Made by a program: the position numbers and the translations under genes. 64,000 nucleotides of DNA from Chitinophagaceae bacterium. GTDB lineage: Bacteria; Bacteroidota; Bacteroidia; Chitinophagales; Chitinophagaceae. The notes beneath the pieces are model-generated. The model did not search any database. It saw nothing but the letters and a program-made list of their open reading frames with translations, and had not been told where the DNA came from. The stretch lies in assembly GCA_023957155.1 (NCBI GenBank), contig JAMLHK010000005.1, forward strand, positions 186,001 to 250,000, in the 5' to 3' direction. Numbering within the stretch: position 1 is the first letter of the stretch; each line of letters opens with the position of its first letter. Below are positions 19,463-28,170 of this stretch, piece after piece.

Positions 19463-20101
19463 GTGATTATCTCAACAATTAGAAACCCCACGAACGATGA
19501 AAAGATTCGACAGATAAAAAGACTGCCGAGCGCTTACAAGCGGTTTGAAAACTTGATGATGAAGTTAATTTTCGTCACTCCGATTTTGCTTCTACCTCTT
19601 TTAATTTACAGCCGCTACTATCCTGTAGCGTCAACCATACAAGCGATATATTCAGTCGTTGTAGTTGCACTCTCTATTTATCTTTGCCTACGATGGACAA
19701 AAAAATATGAGGGTGGGATAAGCAATAGAAAGCAAATAGCCGACATCAATTTAGCACAAATAGAAGTAGTGAAGGTGAAAACCAACAGAGCTATCAAAAG
19801 AGAAGACCCTGAAGATTTTGGAATAGCTTATTACCTTGACGTAACAGACGACGGACAACAGAAAACACTTTACTTGTGGGGACAGTACTTAGACGAACTT
19901 GAGTATGAAAAGCAATTCCCGAATACAGAATTTGAATTTATAAGAAATGTTGGCAGTGAAGAGTTTATAGATTTCAAAACGACAGGAGAATATTTTGAGG
20001 CCGAGAGAACACTCCCTGCATTTGACAAAGAAGTTTGGAAGAGCGGCAATTATCCTTTAAACGGACAACTGCTAAACCAAACCATAGATAGCGTAAGTTG
20101 A
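19463..20101 (+). CDS. hypothetical membrane protein of unlike composition
   Basis: About 212 residues from GTG 19463; the frame is open from 19400, so the true start is uncertain. There are two adjacent transmembrane helices (about residues 36-50 and 54-72), then a soluble, acidic domain containing YYLDVTDDGQQKTLYLWGQY. I do not recognise the family. Codon use (many aac, gac and aca codons) differs from the flanking genes, suggesting acquisition by transfer. Confidence 0.6.
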   Translation: MIISTIRNPTNDEKIRQIKRLPSAYKRFENLMMKLIFVTPILLLPLLIYSRYYPVASTIQAIYSVVVVALSIYLCLRWTKKYEGGISNRKQIADINLAQIEVVKVKTNRAIKREDPEDFGIAYYLDVTDDGQQKTLYLWGQYLDELEYEKQFPNTEFEFIRNVGSEEFIDFKTTGEYFEAERTLPAFDKEVWKSGNYPLNGQLLNQTIDSVS

Positions 20102-20207
20102 CAGTTATAAATTTAGCTTCGATTACGGGCAGACGAATCACGGAATAGCGCCACATCGCCATGCTATACCGATATACGGTAATAAAAATTGTAAAGTAAA
20201 TATTGTA

Positions 20208-20546
20208 ATGAATGTACCAGGAGAGACCATTTCTTTTACGGTCGTCTATTTAGAAAATGAGTATACGGTGCAGACTTATGAAAATGAATACCGGAACCTG
20301 ATGGTATTGCTGAATGATAAAATATACATCGAGGATTTTGGCCAATGTGGCGGACAGGGAAGATGTGCCACCTGTATGGTCGAAATAGCAACAGCCGGTC
20401 CTGCCTTTTCACCCCTGGAGCGCAATGAGCAGGCTACCCTTATTAAAAAAGCCGGTGGCGGTGAAAACCGGAGGTTATCCTGCCAGGTCTTTATCAATGA
20501 CCGGTTGCAGGGAGCGGTTGTAAAAGTGGTATATGATATATATTGA
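20208..20546 (+). CDS. 2Fe-2S ferredoxin
   Basis: Small electron carrier of 112 residues. The cluster-binding pattern is CGGQGRCATC (C-x5-C-x2-C, near residues 46-55) with the fourth cysteine in RRLSCQ, matching the beta-grasp 2Fe-2S family of the adrenodoxin kind. There is no signal peptide. It is followed by a small unknown protein and a response regulator on the same strand. Its redox partner is not evident nearby. Confidence 0.85.
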   Translation: MNVPGETISFTVVYLENEYTVQTYENEYRNLMVLLNDKIYIEDFGQCGGQGRCATCMVEIATAGPAFSPLERNEQATLIKKAGGGENRRLSCQVFINDRLQGAVVKVVYDIY

Positions 20547-20596
20547 CCCCGGGCAACTGAAGAGATAAATTCATTGATCCCTGAATATTAAATCTA

Positions 20597-20848
20597 ATGG
20601 TTATGGATACACGGGCTACATTAAACAGCAGGGCATCTTTTCTTAGTATACTAAGCGCATTGCATACCGGTAATACAAAAGCGTCATTGTTGTATGATAA
20701 TAACGGATTAACCCGGTACGAAGGGCTGATCGTAGGCATCAACGGCACATTGCACCCGGTATTGTTGCTGGAAGACGGTTTGGAAATACCGGTCTCCTCG
20801 GTTATTGCAGTAAACGGGATTTTTATTCCGGATTATTCGGAATGTTAG
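20597..20848 (+). CDS. small hypothetical protein
   Basis: 83 residues, or 81 if ATG 20603 is used. I do not recognise it. The second half (GLIVGINGTLHPVLLLEDGL) alternates hydrophobic and polar residues as in a small beta barrel. Its position between ferredoxin and response regulator genes, with gaps of about 50 bp, suggests one transcription unit. Confidence 0.6.
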   Translation: MVMDTRATLNSRASFLSILSALHTGNTKASLLYDNNGLTRYEGLIVGINGTLHPVLLLEDGLEIPVSSVIAVNGIFIPDYSEC

Positions 20849-20901
20849 TGTATAAGTTAATAACTTTAATACGATAAGATAACATCTTAAAAATACAGGT
20901 C

Positions 20902-21378
20902 ATGAGGTTAAGTAGATGGTTGGTATCCGCGCAGGGTAATATGATCGGCCCCCAAACGATATCCGGTAACAGGCGGTTGAATATCGTATACTTAGATGAT
21001 CACCGGTTATTCAGTGATGCGGTTATTGATTATTGTATACAGCCGTACTTCCCCATTGATAAGCTGGAGGTGCTGAGGAATGGAGATGATGCATACAGGT
21101 ATATCAGGAACCGGATAGACCAGAACAGCCGGGTTGATTTATTCCTCACGGATATTAATCATCCGGGGATGAGAGGGGATGAGCTGATCCCGCGAATACG
21201 TCAATATGAAACGGAGAAAAAAACAGGTTATCGCATACCCATAGTAGTTATAACCATGATGGACTATGCTTTTGTTCCGGGGCTTGTGGGAACGGGCATT
21301 GGTATGGTAGACTGTTATTTTAGTAAAACCTCAGATACCCATGATATTGTTGAGGGTATTGAAGCGTTGCTCTATTAA
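20902..21378 (+). CDS. stand-alone response regulator receiver protein
   Basis: 158 residues consisting of a CheY-like receiver only: acidic pair Asp32-Asp33 (YLDDHRLFSDA), phospho-acceptor Asp84 in FLTDINHPGM, and the threonine/lysine switch region in VVITMMD and YFSKTSD. There is no DNA-binding output domain, so it probably acts by protein contact or in a phosphorelay. Its end overlaps the convergent epimerase gene by 4 bp. Confidence 0.85.
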   Translation: MRLSRWLVSAQGNMIGPQTISGNRRLNIVYLDDHRLFSDAVIDYCIQPYFPIDKLEVLRNGDDAYRYIRNRIDQNSRVDLFLTDINHPGMRGDELIPRIRQYETEKKTGYRIPIVVITMMDYAFVPGLVGTGIGMVDCYFSKTSDTHDIVEGIEALLY

Positions 21379-22325
21379 GCGGATTCATTATTTAATACCA
21401 GATCATTCAGTGCGGATTCCAGGGAAGGGAATATAAACCGGAAGCCGGTGCTGTGTATTCTATGGTTATCCAGGGTTATACTTTTTAGCAATTCCCTACC
21501 CATTGCTCCAAATATCCATTTTAAAATGAAAGACGGAATATAGAGTACGATATAGAATGATCCTTTCATTTTCTTTGCCAGCTCAACGGTCAGGGTTTTA
21601 TTGTCAACAGGTTTAGGAGCAGCCGCGTTATAAGCGCCGTGAAGTTCTTCATTTTCCAGCGCATGGATATAAATGCGACAAAGATCATCAATATGTATCC
21701 AGCTCTGTATTTGTTTTCCACTACCCAATATGGCAGCTATTCCGAAACGGGCGGGGCGGGCAAGTTCTTTCAGGGCGCCACCCCGCAGACTCAGCACTAA
21801 CCCTGTTCTTATCTTTACTAATCTTTTTCCTATTGTTGTTACGGGATCAATACTTTTTTCCCAGTTGCTGCAGGTTGTTCCCAGAAAGTCTGCAGCAGGA
21901 GGCATACCTTCTGTAAAAGGGCGTGGTTCTTTTTCTGACGGGTTGTCTTCGCCGTACCACCCCATAGCAGAGGCATTAATAACGGCTTTTACTTTGTTGG
22001 CATTTTCCTTCAATACCTTTACGATGAGGTCTCCACTTTGAGTTCTGCTGTTGGTTATTATTACTTTACGTTTTGCGGTCCAGCGTTTTTCGGCAATATT
22101 AGCCCCCGCCAGGTTAATGATATAATCGGCTTCCTGCAGCGCTGCAAGATCTATCTCCGAGCTGGCAGGATTCCATTTGGCATAAGCAGGATTTGAGTTG
22201 ATGTTTTTATTCGTTACTTTTTGATTGCGGGTAAGAATAACAACCCGGTATCCTTTTTCAATAAGCAAACCGGTAAGGCGGTTACCAATTATGCCGGTTC
22301 CCCCGGTAATAAGTACTGTTGCCAT
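21375..22325 (-). CDS. TIGR01777 family NAD-dependent epimerase (SDR39U1-like)
   Basis: 316-residue extended short-chain dehydrogenase-like protein with the N-terminal nucleotide motif TGGTGIIGNRL, and the family-typical SAMGWYGE, TCSNWEKS and WIHIDDLCRIYIHALEN segments. A DUF1731-like C-terminal segment follows, with GRELLKS. The physiological substrate of this family is not firmly known. It lies downstream of the ftsZ terminator and so is likely transcribed separately. Confidence 0.88.
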   Translation of the reverse strand: MATVLITGGTGIIGNRLTGLLIEKGYRVVILTRNQKVTNKNINSNPAYAKWNPASSEIDLAALQEADYIINLAGANIAEKRWTAKRKVIITNSRTQSGDLIVKVLKENANKVKAVINASAMGWYGEDNPSEKEPRPFTEGMPPAADFLGTTCSNWEKSIDPVTTIGKRLVKIRTGLVLSLRGGALKELARPARFGIAAILGSGKQIQSWIHIDDLCRIYIHALENEELHGAYNAAAPKPVDNKTLTVELAKKMKGSFYIVLYIPSFILKWIFGAMGRELLKSITLDNHRIHSTGFRFIFPSLESALNDLVLNNESA

Positions 22326-22398
22326 GGTGAGTAATAAAATTGAATAAGGTATGTTGCCGCTATCCCCGGTTTTTGTATTCCTGCAACAAATCCGGGAT

Positions 22399-22435
22399 AA
22401 AAAAAGAGACGCCAGGTGTTTTTTTCCGGGTCTCT
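22399..22435 (-). terminator. intrinsic terminator after ftsZ
   Basis: On the minus strand, agagac is paired with gtctct across an A-rich loop and followed by seven U residues (complement of the A-run at 22399-22405). It lies about 85 bp past the ftsZ stop and marks the end of the dcw cluster. Confidence 0.7.
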
Positions 22436-22519
22436 TTATTTAGTCACTATCAATATTATATCTTCTTCTGCCTGGTAGGAATTATACTTCCATACTTATT
22501 TTATTATCCAACCGGCAGA

Positions 22520-24349
22520 TCAGTCTGGTTTTTTCCCGTCCAGGAAGGTATTAATGGTGCTTATCTGGGTTTGATCATTTTCATCGGTTTTAACCGTGTA
22601 ATTACTATAAAACTTTTCCACTGATGCCAGGGCGTCTCTTAAATGAAAATTGCGGCGAACATAGGCCGGTACCGTTTCAAACTCATTGTTTGAATCGGCA
22701 GCATTCACGTTGTACGACAAGTTGCGCAACTTGTTTAAACGCTCTGCTGCACGTCGCTTTTGTTCTTCGGCTTCGTCCTGCATCGCAGGTTCCTCAGCCA
22801 AAAAGCTTCTACTTTGAGCTGAATGTATCCGGGGCTCGTTCGCCGCATTGGGATCCTTAATCACCACGTGCATTTCATCTATCTTCCCGTCGGTCGGTAC
22901 ATTACTCTGCGATGGTGATGGCTCTTCATCAGGGTTATCAGTTTTGGATTGTAAATGAACAGGTTCCTCAGCATAGATTTTGGATGGCTTCGACAAATAA
23001 CCACCTGACGTCGGGGTGGTGCTAGCTTCTTTATTTATTATTGAATTATTATTATCAACTGGCAAAATAACCGGGTCTGTGCCTGAAGGCAAGGGTTTTG
23101 TACTGGTTTCAATGGCGTTGGAAGAAGATGAAGGTAATAAAGTTATTGATAAATTCAATATTTCTTTGTCCTCATTTTTTATTTTTTCGGCAGATAGCGA
23201 AGCTGTAGCTGTATCCGGCAGGTTATCAGTACCGCCCACTTCTATTATTTGCGGAGCCATAGGATCTGCTATAGCTTCGGTTGGAGATACTTCCTTCGGT
23301 TTTTGATCGCTACCGTTTAGCGTAAGGATGATCTTCTCCTCTTTGGGCTGTTCCTGTTTGCCTGTTGAGTTACCTGCGCCTCCTTTATTTTCGAATCCTG
23401 TAGCAATCAGGGTGATACCTATTTTGTCGCCCAGCGAGTTGTCATAGCCTAAGCCCATAATAACATTGGTATGCTCTCCTGCCTGGCTTAACAGGTAGTT
23501 TTGAATCGTATCCACTTCATCCATAGTAAACTCGGTATCGCCTTCGGCAGAATTAATATTGATCAGTATCCATTTGGCTCCGCTGATATCATTGTCGTTC
23601 AATAGGGGCGAATTGATCGCATCCTGGATAGCTTTTTGCGCACGGCTTTCACCTGAGGCCGTTGCGCTGCCCAGGATAGCCACACCTCCATCCCGCATAA
23701 CCGTACACACATCGGCAAAGTCAACATTGATTTGACCGGTGGTATTGATTACATCTGTGATACATTTAGCTGCAGTAGCCAGTACATTATCTGCTTTTGA
23801 AAAAGCAGCCCGCATGGTAAGGTTGCCGTATTGATGACGCATTTTATCATTGCTGATCACTAAGAGCGTATCCACGTAGTCTTTCAGTTTTGCTATACCC
23901 TCTTCTGCCTGGGCAAGTCGCTTTTTCCCTTCATAAGCAAACGGAGTGGTTACGATACCTACGGTAAGAATGCCCAGCTCTTTACAAATTTTAGCAAGGA
24001 TAGGAGCGCCGCCGGTACCGGTACCACCACCCATGCCGGCAGTAATGAACGCCATCTTGGTATTTACTTCCAGTATACGCTTTATCTCTTCCAGGCTTTC
24101 TTCTGTGGCCTGTCTTCCAATATCGGGGTTAGCGCCTGCGCCCAGTCCCTGGGTAAGCGTGGGCCCCAGCTGAACTTTATTAGGCACTTTGCTTGAGGAC
24201 AATGCCTGTGCATCTGTATTACAGATTATAAAGTTTACGCCTTCAATGTCCTGGCTGAACATATAGTTCACAGCATTGCTCCCGCCGCCTCCAACGCCAA
24301 TTACTTTAATGATGGAGGATTTCTCTTTAGGCAAATCAAAGTGTATCAT
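22520..24349 (-). CDS. ftsZ: cell division protein FtsZ
   Basis: Tubulin-like GTPase that forms the division ring. I use ATG 24349 (MIHFDLPKEKSS), giving 609 residues; a TTG four codons upstream is possible but less likely. The core shows GVGGGGSNAVNYM, the tubulin signature GGGTGTGGAP (near residue 105) and the T7 loop NVDFADVCTVM. After residue ~330 comes a poorly conserved linker of about 220 residues, then PAYVRRNFHL near residue 555, the likely C-terminal interaction peptide. Last gene of the dcw cluster. Confidence 0.97.
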   Translation of the reverse strand: MIHFDLPKEKSSIIKVIGVGGGGSNAVNYMFSQDIEGVNFIICNTDAQALSSSKVPNKVQLGPTLTQGLGAGANPDIGRQATEESLEEIKRILEVNTKMAFITAGMGGGTGTGGAPILAKICKELGILTVGIVTTPFAYEGKKRLAQAEEGIAKLKDYVDTLLVISNDKMRHQYGNLTMRAAFSKADNVLATAAKCITDVINTTGQINVDFADVCTVMRDGGVAILGSATASGESRAQKAIQDAINSPLLNDNDISGAKWILININSAEGDTEFTMDEVDTIQNYLLSQAGEHTNVIMGLGYDNSLGDKIGITLIATGFENKGGAGNSTGKQEQPKEEKIILTLNGSDQKPKEVSPTEAIADPMAPQIIEVGGTDNLPDTATASLSAEKIKNEDKEILNLSITLLPSSSSNAIETSTKPLPSGTDPVILPVDNNNSIINKEASTTPTSGGYLSKPSKIYAEEPVHLQSKTDNPDEEPSPSQSNVPTDGKIDEMHVVIKDPNAANEPRIHSAQSRSFLAEEPAMQDEAEEQKRRAAERLNKLRNLSYNVNAADSNNEFETVPAYVRRNFHLRDALASVEKFYSNYTVKTDENDQTQISTINTFLDGKKPD

Positions 24350-24456
24350 AATAACGGTCAATTTAATCTTACCAGTGCGTTACTAAATAAGAGTTGTGAA
24401 ATAATGGGTGATTCGTTGTATAAAATGTTTAATGATATGGTTTGTTACGATGAAAG

Positions 24457-24477
24457 GCTGTTCCTTATCGGGACAGC
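24457..24477. promoter_or_regulatory. hairpin between ftsA and ftsZ
   Basis: Stem gctgttcc/gggacagc (one wobble pair) with loop ttatc lies 20 bp past the ftsA stop and about 108 bp before the ftsZ start. The following U-run is short on the minus strand, so it may be a weak attenuator or RNA-processing site setting the FtsA:FtsZ ratio. Confidence 0.4.
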
Positions 24478-24496
24478 TTTTCACCAGACTATGTTG

Positions 24497-25870
24497 TTAT
24501 TTCAGTTGCTCATCGCCTTCCTCCTTAAATAATTCTATTAACCCGCCTTTTATGGAGTCCATAAATTCTTTCAGGCTTTTGGAGCGTTTCTTTGTTTTTT
24601 CTGCACCAATACCTTTTTCTTTTTTACCCCTTTTCCGGGTTTCTTCTTCGTTCTTATTTTCCTCGTTTGAAACAGGACGGACCTGGTTTTCTTTTACCAG
24701 GGAATTTTCATATACGTTATATCCCTTCAGAATTAGCCCGATACAGGTGGCGTACATAGGCCGGGTAAGCTCGTCAATATGCCCCGAAGCGAGGTGTTCA
24801 TTGGGAAATCCAATGCGTGCATCAAGCCCGGTAACATATTCAGCAAGCTGGATGAGGTGTTTAAGTTGTGATCCTCCCCCGGTTAGGATGATGCCGCCAT
24901 TGAGCATTTTATTTTCAAGTCCTACCTGTTTGAGATGGTACGTAACGAAATCCAGTATTTCGCTCATCCTGGCCTGGATAATACCGGCAAGGTTCTTTAC
25001 GCTGATCTCTTTGGGTGTCATACCACGCAATCCCGGAATAGTGATGTATGCATTGCTTTTGGCCTCATCCGCCAGGGCGCTTCCAAACTGTACTTTCATT
25101 TGCTCTGCCTGTGTTTTTAAAACACCTAACCCGGTTTTAATATCGTTGGTAATATTTTCACCTCCGAAAGGAATAACGGCAGTATGTTTTAATATGCCTT
25201 CATAAAATACCGCCAGATCGGTTGTGCCGCCCCCGATATCCACGATCACTACTCCCGCTTCCAGGTCTTGTTCGCACATTACGGCAGCAGCGGAAGCCAG
25301 GGGCTGTAATACCAGGTCTTTTACGGTAAGCGATGATTTCTCCACGCTCCGGTTGATGTTCCGGATCGCATTCTTATCACCGGTGATAATATGAAAGTTG
25401 GCGCCCACTTTTACACCGCTGTACCCAATGGGGTTCGTGATATTCTGAAAATTATCCACGGTAAATTCCTGGGGTATTACGTCAATGATCTGGTCGCCTG
25501 CAGGAATATAGGTTTTGTACTGGTTTAAGACCAGCTGATCAATTTCACTTTGGGTGATCTCATTATCCGTATTCTGCCGTACGATATCTCCTCTTGTTTG
25601 CAGGCTTTTAATATGATGGCCAGCGATGCCTACGTATACTTCATTAATTTCCAGGTTGGGATTGGAAGCGTAGCAGTTTTCCAAAGCAGCCTGGATAGCT
25701 TTGATGGTTTGGTCAATATTCAGCACCATACCATGTTGCACGCCGTTGCTGTTGGCTCTTCCAAAGCCTAAGATTTCTAATTTTCCATACTCATTTTTTC
25801 GGCCTGCAATGGCGGCAATTTTGGTAGTTCCGATATCCAGTCCTACAATAATGGGTTGTTCAGTAATCAT
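24497..25870 (-). CDS. ftsA: cell division protein FtsA
   Basis: Actin-like ATPase that tethers FtsZ to the membrane. 457 residues with phosphate-1 motif GLDIGTTKIAAIAG near the N terminus, VDIGGGTTDLAVF as phosphate-2, an SHS2/1C subdomain between them, and an adenosine motif ILTGGGSQLKHL. The C terminus ends in an amphipathic helix (LKEFMDSIKGGLIELFKE) expected to insert in the inner membrane, preceded by a charged Lys/Glu linker. Lies between ftsQ and ftsZ as in most dcw clusters. Confidence 0.96.
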   Translation of the reverse strand: MITEQPIIVGLDIGTTKIAAIAGRKNEYGKLEILGFGRANSNGVQHGMVLNIDQTIKAIQAALENCYASNPNLEINEVYVGIAGHHIKSLQTRGDIVRQNTDNEITQSEIDQLVLNQYKTYIPAGDQIIDVIPQEFTVDNFQNITNPIGYSGVKVGANFHIITGDKNAIRNINRSVEKSSLTVKDLVLQPLASAAAVMCEQDLEAGVVIVDIGGGTTDLAVFYEGILKHTAVIPFGGENITNDIKTGLGVLKTQAEQMKVQFGSALADEAKSNAYITIPGLRGMTPKEISVKNLAGIIQARMSEILDFVTYHLKQVGLENKMLNGGIILTGGGSQLKHLIQLAEYVTGLDARIGFPNEHLASGHIDELTRPMYATCIGLILKGYNVYENSLVKENQVRPVSNEENKNEEETRKRGKKEKGIGAEKTKKRSKSLKEFMDSIKGGLIELFKEEGDEQLK

Positions 25871-25880
25871 GGTGGTTGGT

Positions 25881-26717
25881 TTATTGCGTTGTGTAACTAT
25901 TATTAATTAATGGGTTAGTAATGAAAACAGTCCGGGTGGTGTCTTTTCGTGTAGCAATCACCTGTCCTTTGTATTGTACATTAATGATGGAATAGGTATT
26001 CCATCCTACGTTGGATAATACTTCCTTATAGAAGGTATACAGCTTACCGAATTTCTTTTCTAAGTTGTATCCGTCTCCTAAAAGGATTACATGCTCTCCT
26101 ATTTGTGGTGATAATTCAAAGGTTTTTTGCTGGGTGTAATTCACCTGTTCTATCTGGGCCAGCCAAAACGGGTCGCTGAGCATAAACTCACTTATGGTTT
26201 TAATCTGCTGCAACAGCGTACTGTCGGCCTGGTTCCATTTTGTTTTGTCTAAAGGACAATTGGTAAAAACCGGAACGTTTGCTGAAGCTCTGCTGCTAAG
26301 AGGCAGGCGAACAAACTCCGGGTCTATATAGTAGCTTTTCCCGGCTGTTGTAAATATCCTTGCCAAAGGTTCGCGTTCCTTAATTTTTGCACATAGTACC
26401 TCGTTATTATCAAAGAACAATTCCGCATCTTTTATCCATGGGTTCTGTTCAAGGGTTTGTTCCATTTGCCGGAGATTAAATTCGGCCAGCGGCTTGTTTT
26501 TAATGTCCGGCATAATATGGGTGAGCATGCCCCTGATATCGTTTTTATCTGCAAAAAGACTGCGCTCCGGGTTTTTGATCTCAATCTTTAATCCCGTACA
26601 AATTTTATCTTCTCTTTTACGAATAGCGGCAATAAGCAGCATCACCAGCCCTGCTCCGGCGCCCATCCAAACAATGATGGCAATAATCTTTCTTATTTTT
26701 CTTTTACCAAGCCGCAT
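25881..26717 (-). CDS. ftsQ: cell division protein FtsQ/DivIB
   Basis: Bitopic divisome protein of 278 residues: a short basic cytoplasmic tail (RLGKRKIRK), one transmembrane helix (about residues 10-28), then a periplasmic region with a POTRA-like part (IKNPERSLFADKNDIRGML) and a beta domain. Sequence conservation in this family is low, so the call rests largely on position between murC and ftsA, size and topology. The gap to ftsA is 10 bp. Confidence 0.88.
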   Translation of the reverse strand: MRLGKRKIRKIIAIIVWMGAGAGLVMLLIAAIRKREDKICTGLKIEIKNPERSLFADKNDIRGMLTHIMPDIKNKPLAEFNLRQMEQTLEQNPWIKDAELFFDNNEVLCAKIKEREPLARIFTTAGKSYYIDPEFVRLPLSSRASANVPVFTNCPLDKTKWNQADSTLLQQIKTISEFMLSDPFWLAQIEQVNYTQQKTFELSPQIGEHVILLGDGYNLEKKFGKLYTFYKEVLSNVGWNTYSIINVQYKGQVIATRKDTTRTVFITNPLINNSYTTQ

Positions 26718-26735
26718 GTTGCTTTCTGCTTTTCT

Positions 26736-28118
26736 TTATCTGCTCTCCAGTATTTCTTTTACCGGCTGAACCAGCTGGTCAATGTCTCCCGCCCCTGCGG
26801 TAATAAGCAGGTTAGGTGTATTCTGGTCGTAGGCATTCTTTACCCAGGTCAGCCATTCTTCTTTCTGCATGATGTATTTCTGCTTATTTTTCATTTTGTC
26901 GAATATGGTTTTGCTGCTTATACCAGCTAAGGGTAATTCCCTTGCGGGGTATACCGGTAACAGGATCACCTCATCCGCCAGGTCGAGGCTGGCGGCAAAT
27001 TCCGGGGCAAGATCACGGGTACGGCTGAACAAATGAGGTTGGAAAACCACGGTACATTTTTTATCGGGGAACAGCAGTTTCGCACCTTTTATTAAAGCTT
27101 CCAGTTCTGCCGGATGATGAGCATAATCATCAACAAATACGGTTCCCTTGTTGCCTGAAGGAGGAATAATGTATTCAAACCTCCGTTTTACCCCTTTGAA
27201 AGCTGCTATTGCTGATTTTATTTTCTCATCCGCTATATGCAGCTGTTTTGCTATTGCGATGGCAGCAACAGCATTTTCAATATTGTGTAATCCTCCCATA
27301 TTCAGTACAACATCATTCAGCCATCCATCAGTTGTATGTACATCAAAAACATAGCAGCCATCCCTGCTGGTTATATTCGTAGCATATACATCATCGTTCC
27401 GGTTTTGAAGGCTGTACGTATAGTGATGATCCGCTTGTAATGCGTCTGCTTTTTTTAACCCCGATTTGCTGAATAGCACTCCGCCTTTTTTAACCCGGCC
27501 TGCAAAGTCAACAAAAGCCTGTTGCATGTTGTCTTCTGTTCCATAGATGTCTAAGTGGTCGGCATCCATAGCGCTGATAACAGCCATATCGGGATGAAGC
27601 TTAAGAAAACTCCGGTCGTATTCATCCGCTTCCAGTACATATACATTGTTTTCATTGCTCCAGAAATTACTGTTGTAATTGGCTGCTATACCTCCCAGAA
27701 AAGCGTTACAACCGTAACCGGAATGACGTAGCAGATGTGCGGTCATGGTGGTGATGGTTGTTTTACCGTGGGTTCCGGCAATACAGATATTAAAAGAGCT
27801 TTTGGTGATCTCACCCAGCACATCACTGCGTTTCAGCAGTATGTATTGATTATCCCGGTAGTAGTTCAGCCCTTTGTGATCCTGAGGAATAGCGGGGGTG
27901 TATATTACCAGGTCGGCTGCTTTAGCCAGGTGATTTTCATCATCTGTATAGTATACCGGTATGCCTTCATTTATTAATTGCTTAGTAAGTGGTGTTTCTG
28001 TTCTGTCATAGCCGCTTACTTTTTTTCCTTTTGCATTGAAATACCTGGCCAGGGCACTCATGCCAATTCCCCCGATGCCAATAAAAAAAACCTCCTGTAT
28101 GTTATTTATATCTTTCAT
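26736..28118 (-). CDS. murC: UDP-N-acetylmuramate--L-alanine ligase
   Basis: Cytoplasmic ATP-dependent ligase adding L-alanine to UDP-MurNAc, the first peptide-stem step. The 460-residue protein has the Rossmann motif FIGIGGIGMSALARYF at the N terminus, ATP-binding AGTHGKTTITTM near residue 114, EADEYDRSFL, and the HHPAELEAL segment of Mur ligases. It is the gene between murG and ftsQ. Confidence 0.96.
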   Translation of the reverse strand: MKDINNIQEVFFIGIGGIGMSALARYFNAKGKKVSGYDRTETPLTKQLINEGIPVYYTDDENHLAKAADLVIYTPAIPQDHKGLNYYRDNQYILLKRSDVLGEITKSSFNICIAGTHGKTTITTMTAHLLRHSGYGCNAFLGGIAANYNSNFWSNENNVYVLEADEYDRSFLKLHPDMAVISAMDADHLDIYGTEDNMQQAFVDFAGRVKKGGVLFSKSGLKKADALQADHHYTYSLQNRNDDVYATNITSRDGCYVFDVHTTDGWLNDVVLNMGGLHNIENAVAAIAIAKQLHIADEKIKSAIAAFKGVKRRFEYIIPPSGNKGTVFVDDYAHHPAELEALIKGAKLLFPDKKCTVVFQPHLFSRTRDLAPEFAASLDLADEVILLPVYPARELPLAGISSKTIFDKMKNKQKYIMQKEEWLTWVKNAYDQNTPNLLITAGAGDIDQLVQPVKEILESR

Positions 28119-28170
28119 TATTATATGCTCTTCATCCGTGTCTTTTACGGTTATTCCATCTTCCTGTTAT

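Noticed and set aside
24408..25205. 265-codon plus-strand frame opposite ftsA
   Set aside because: Antisense shadow of a well-supported ftsA; Ser/Pro-rich translation without motifs.
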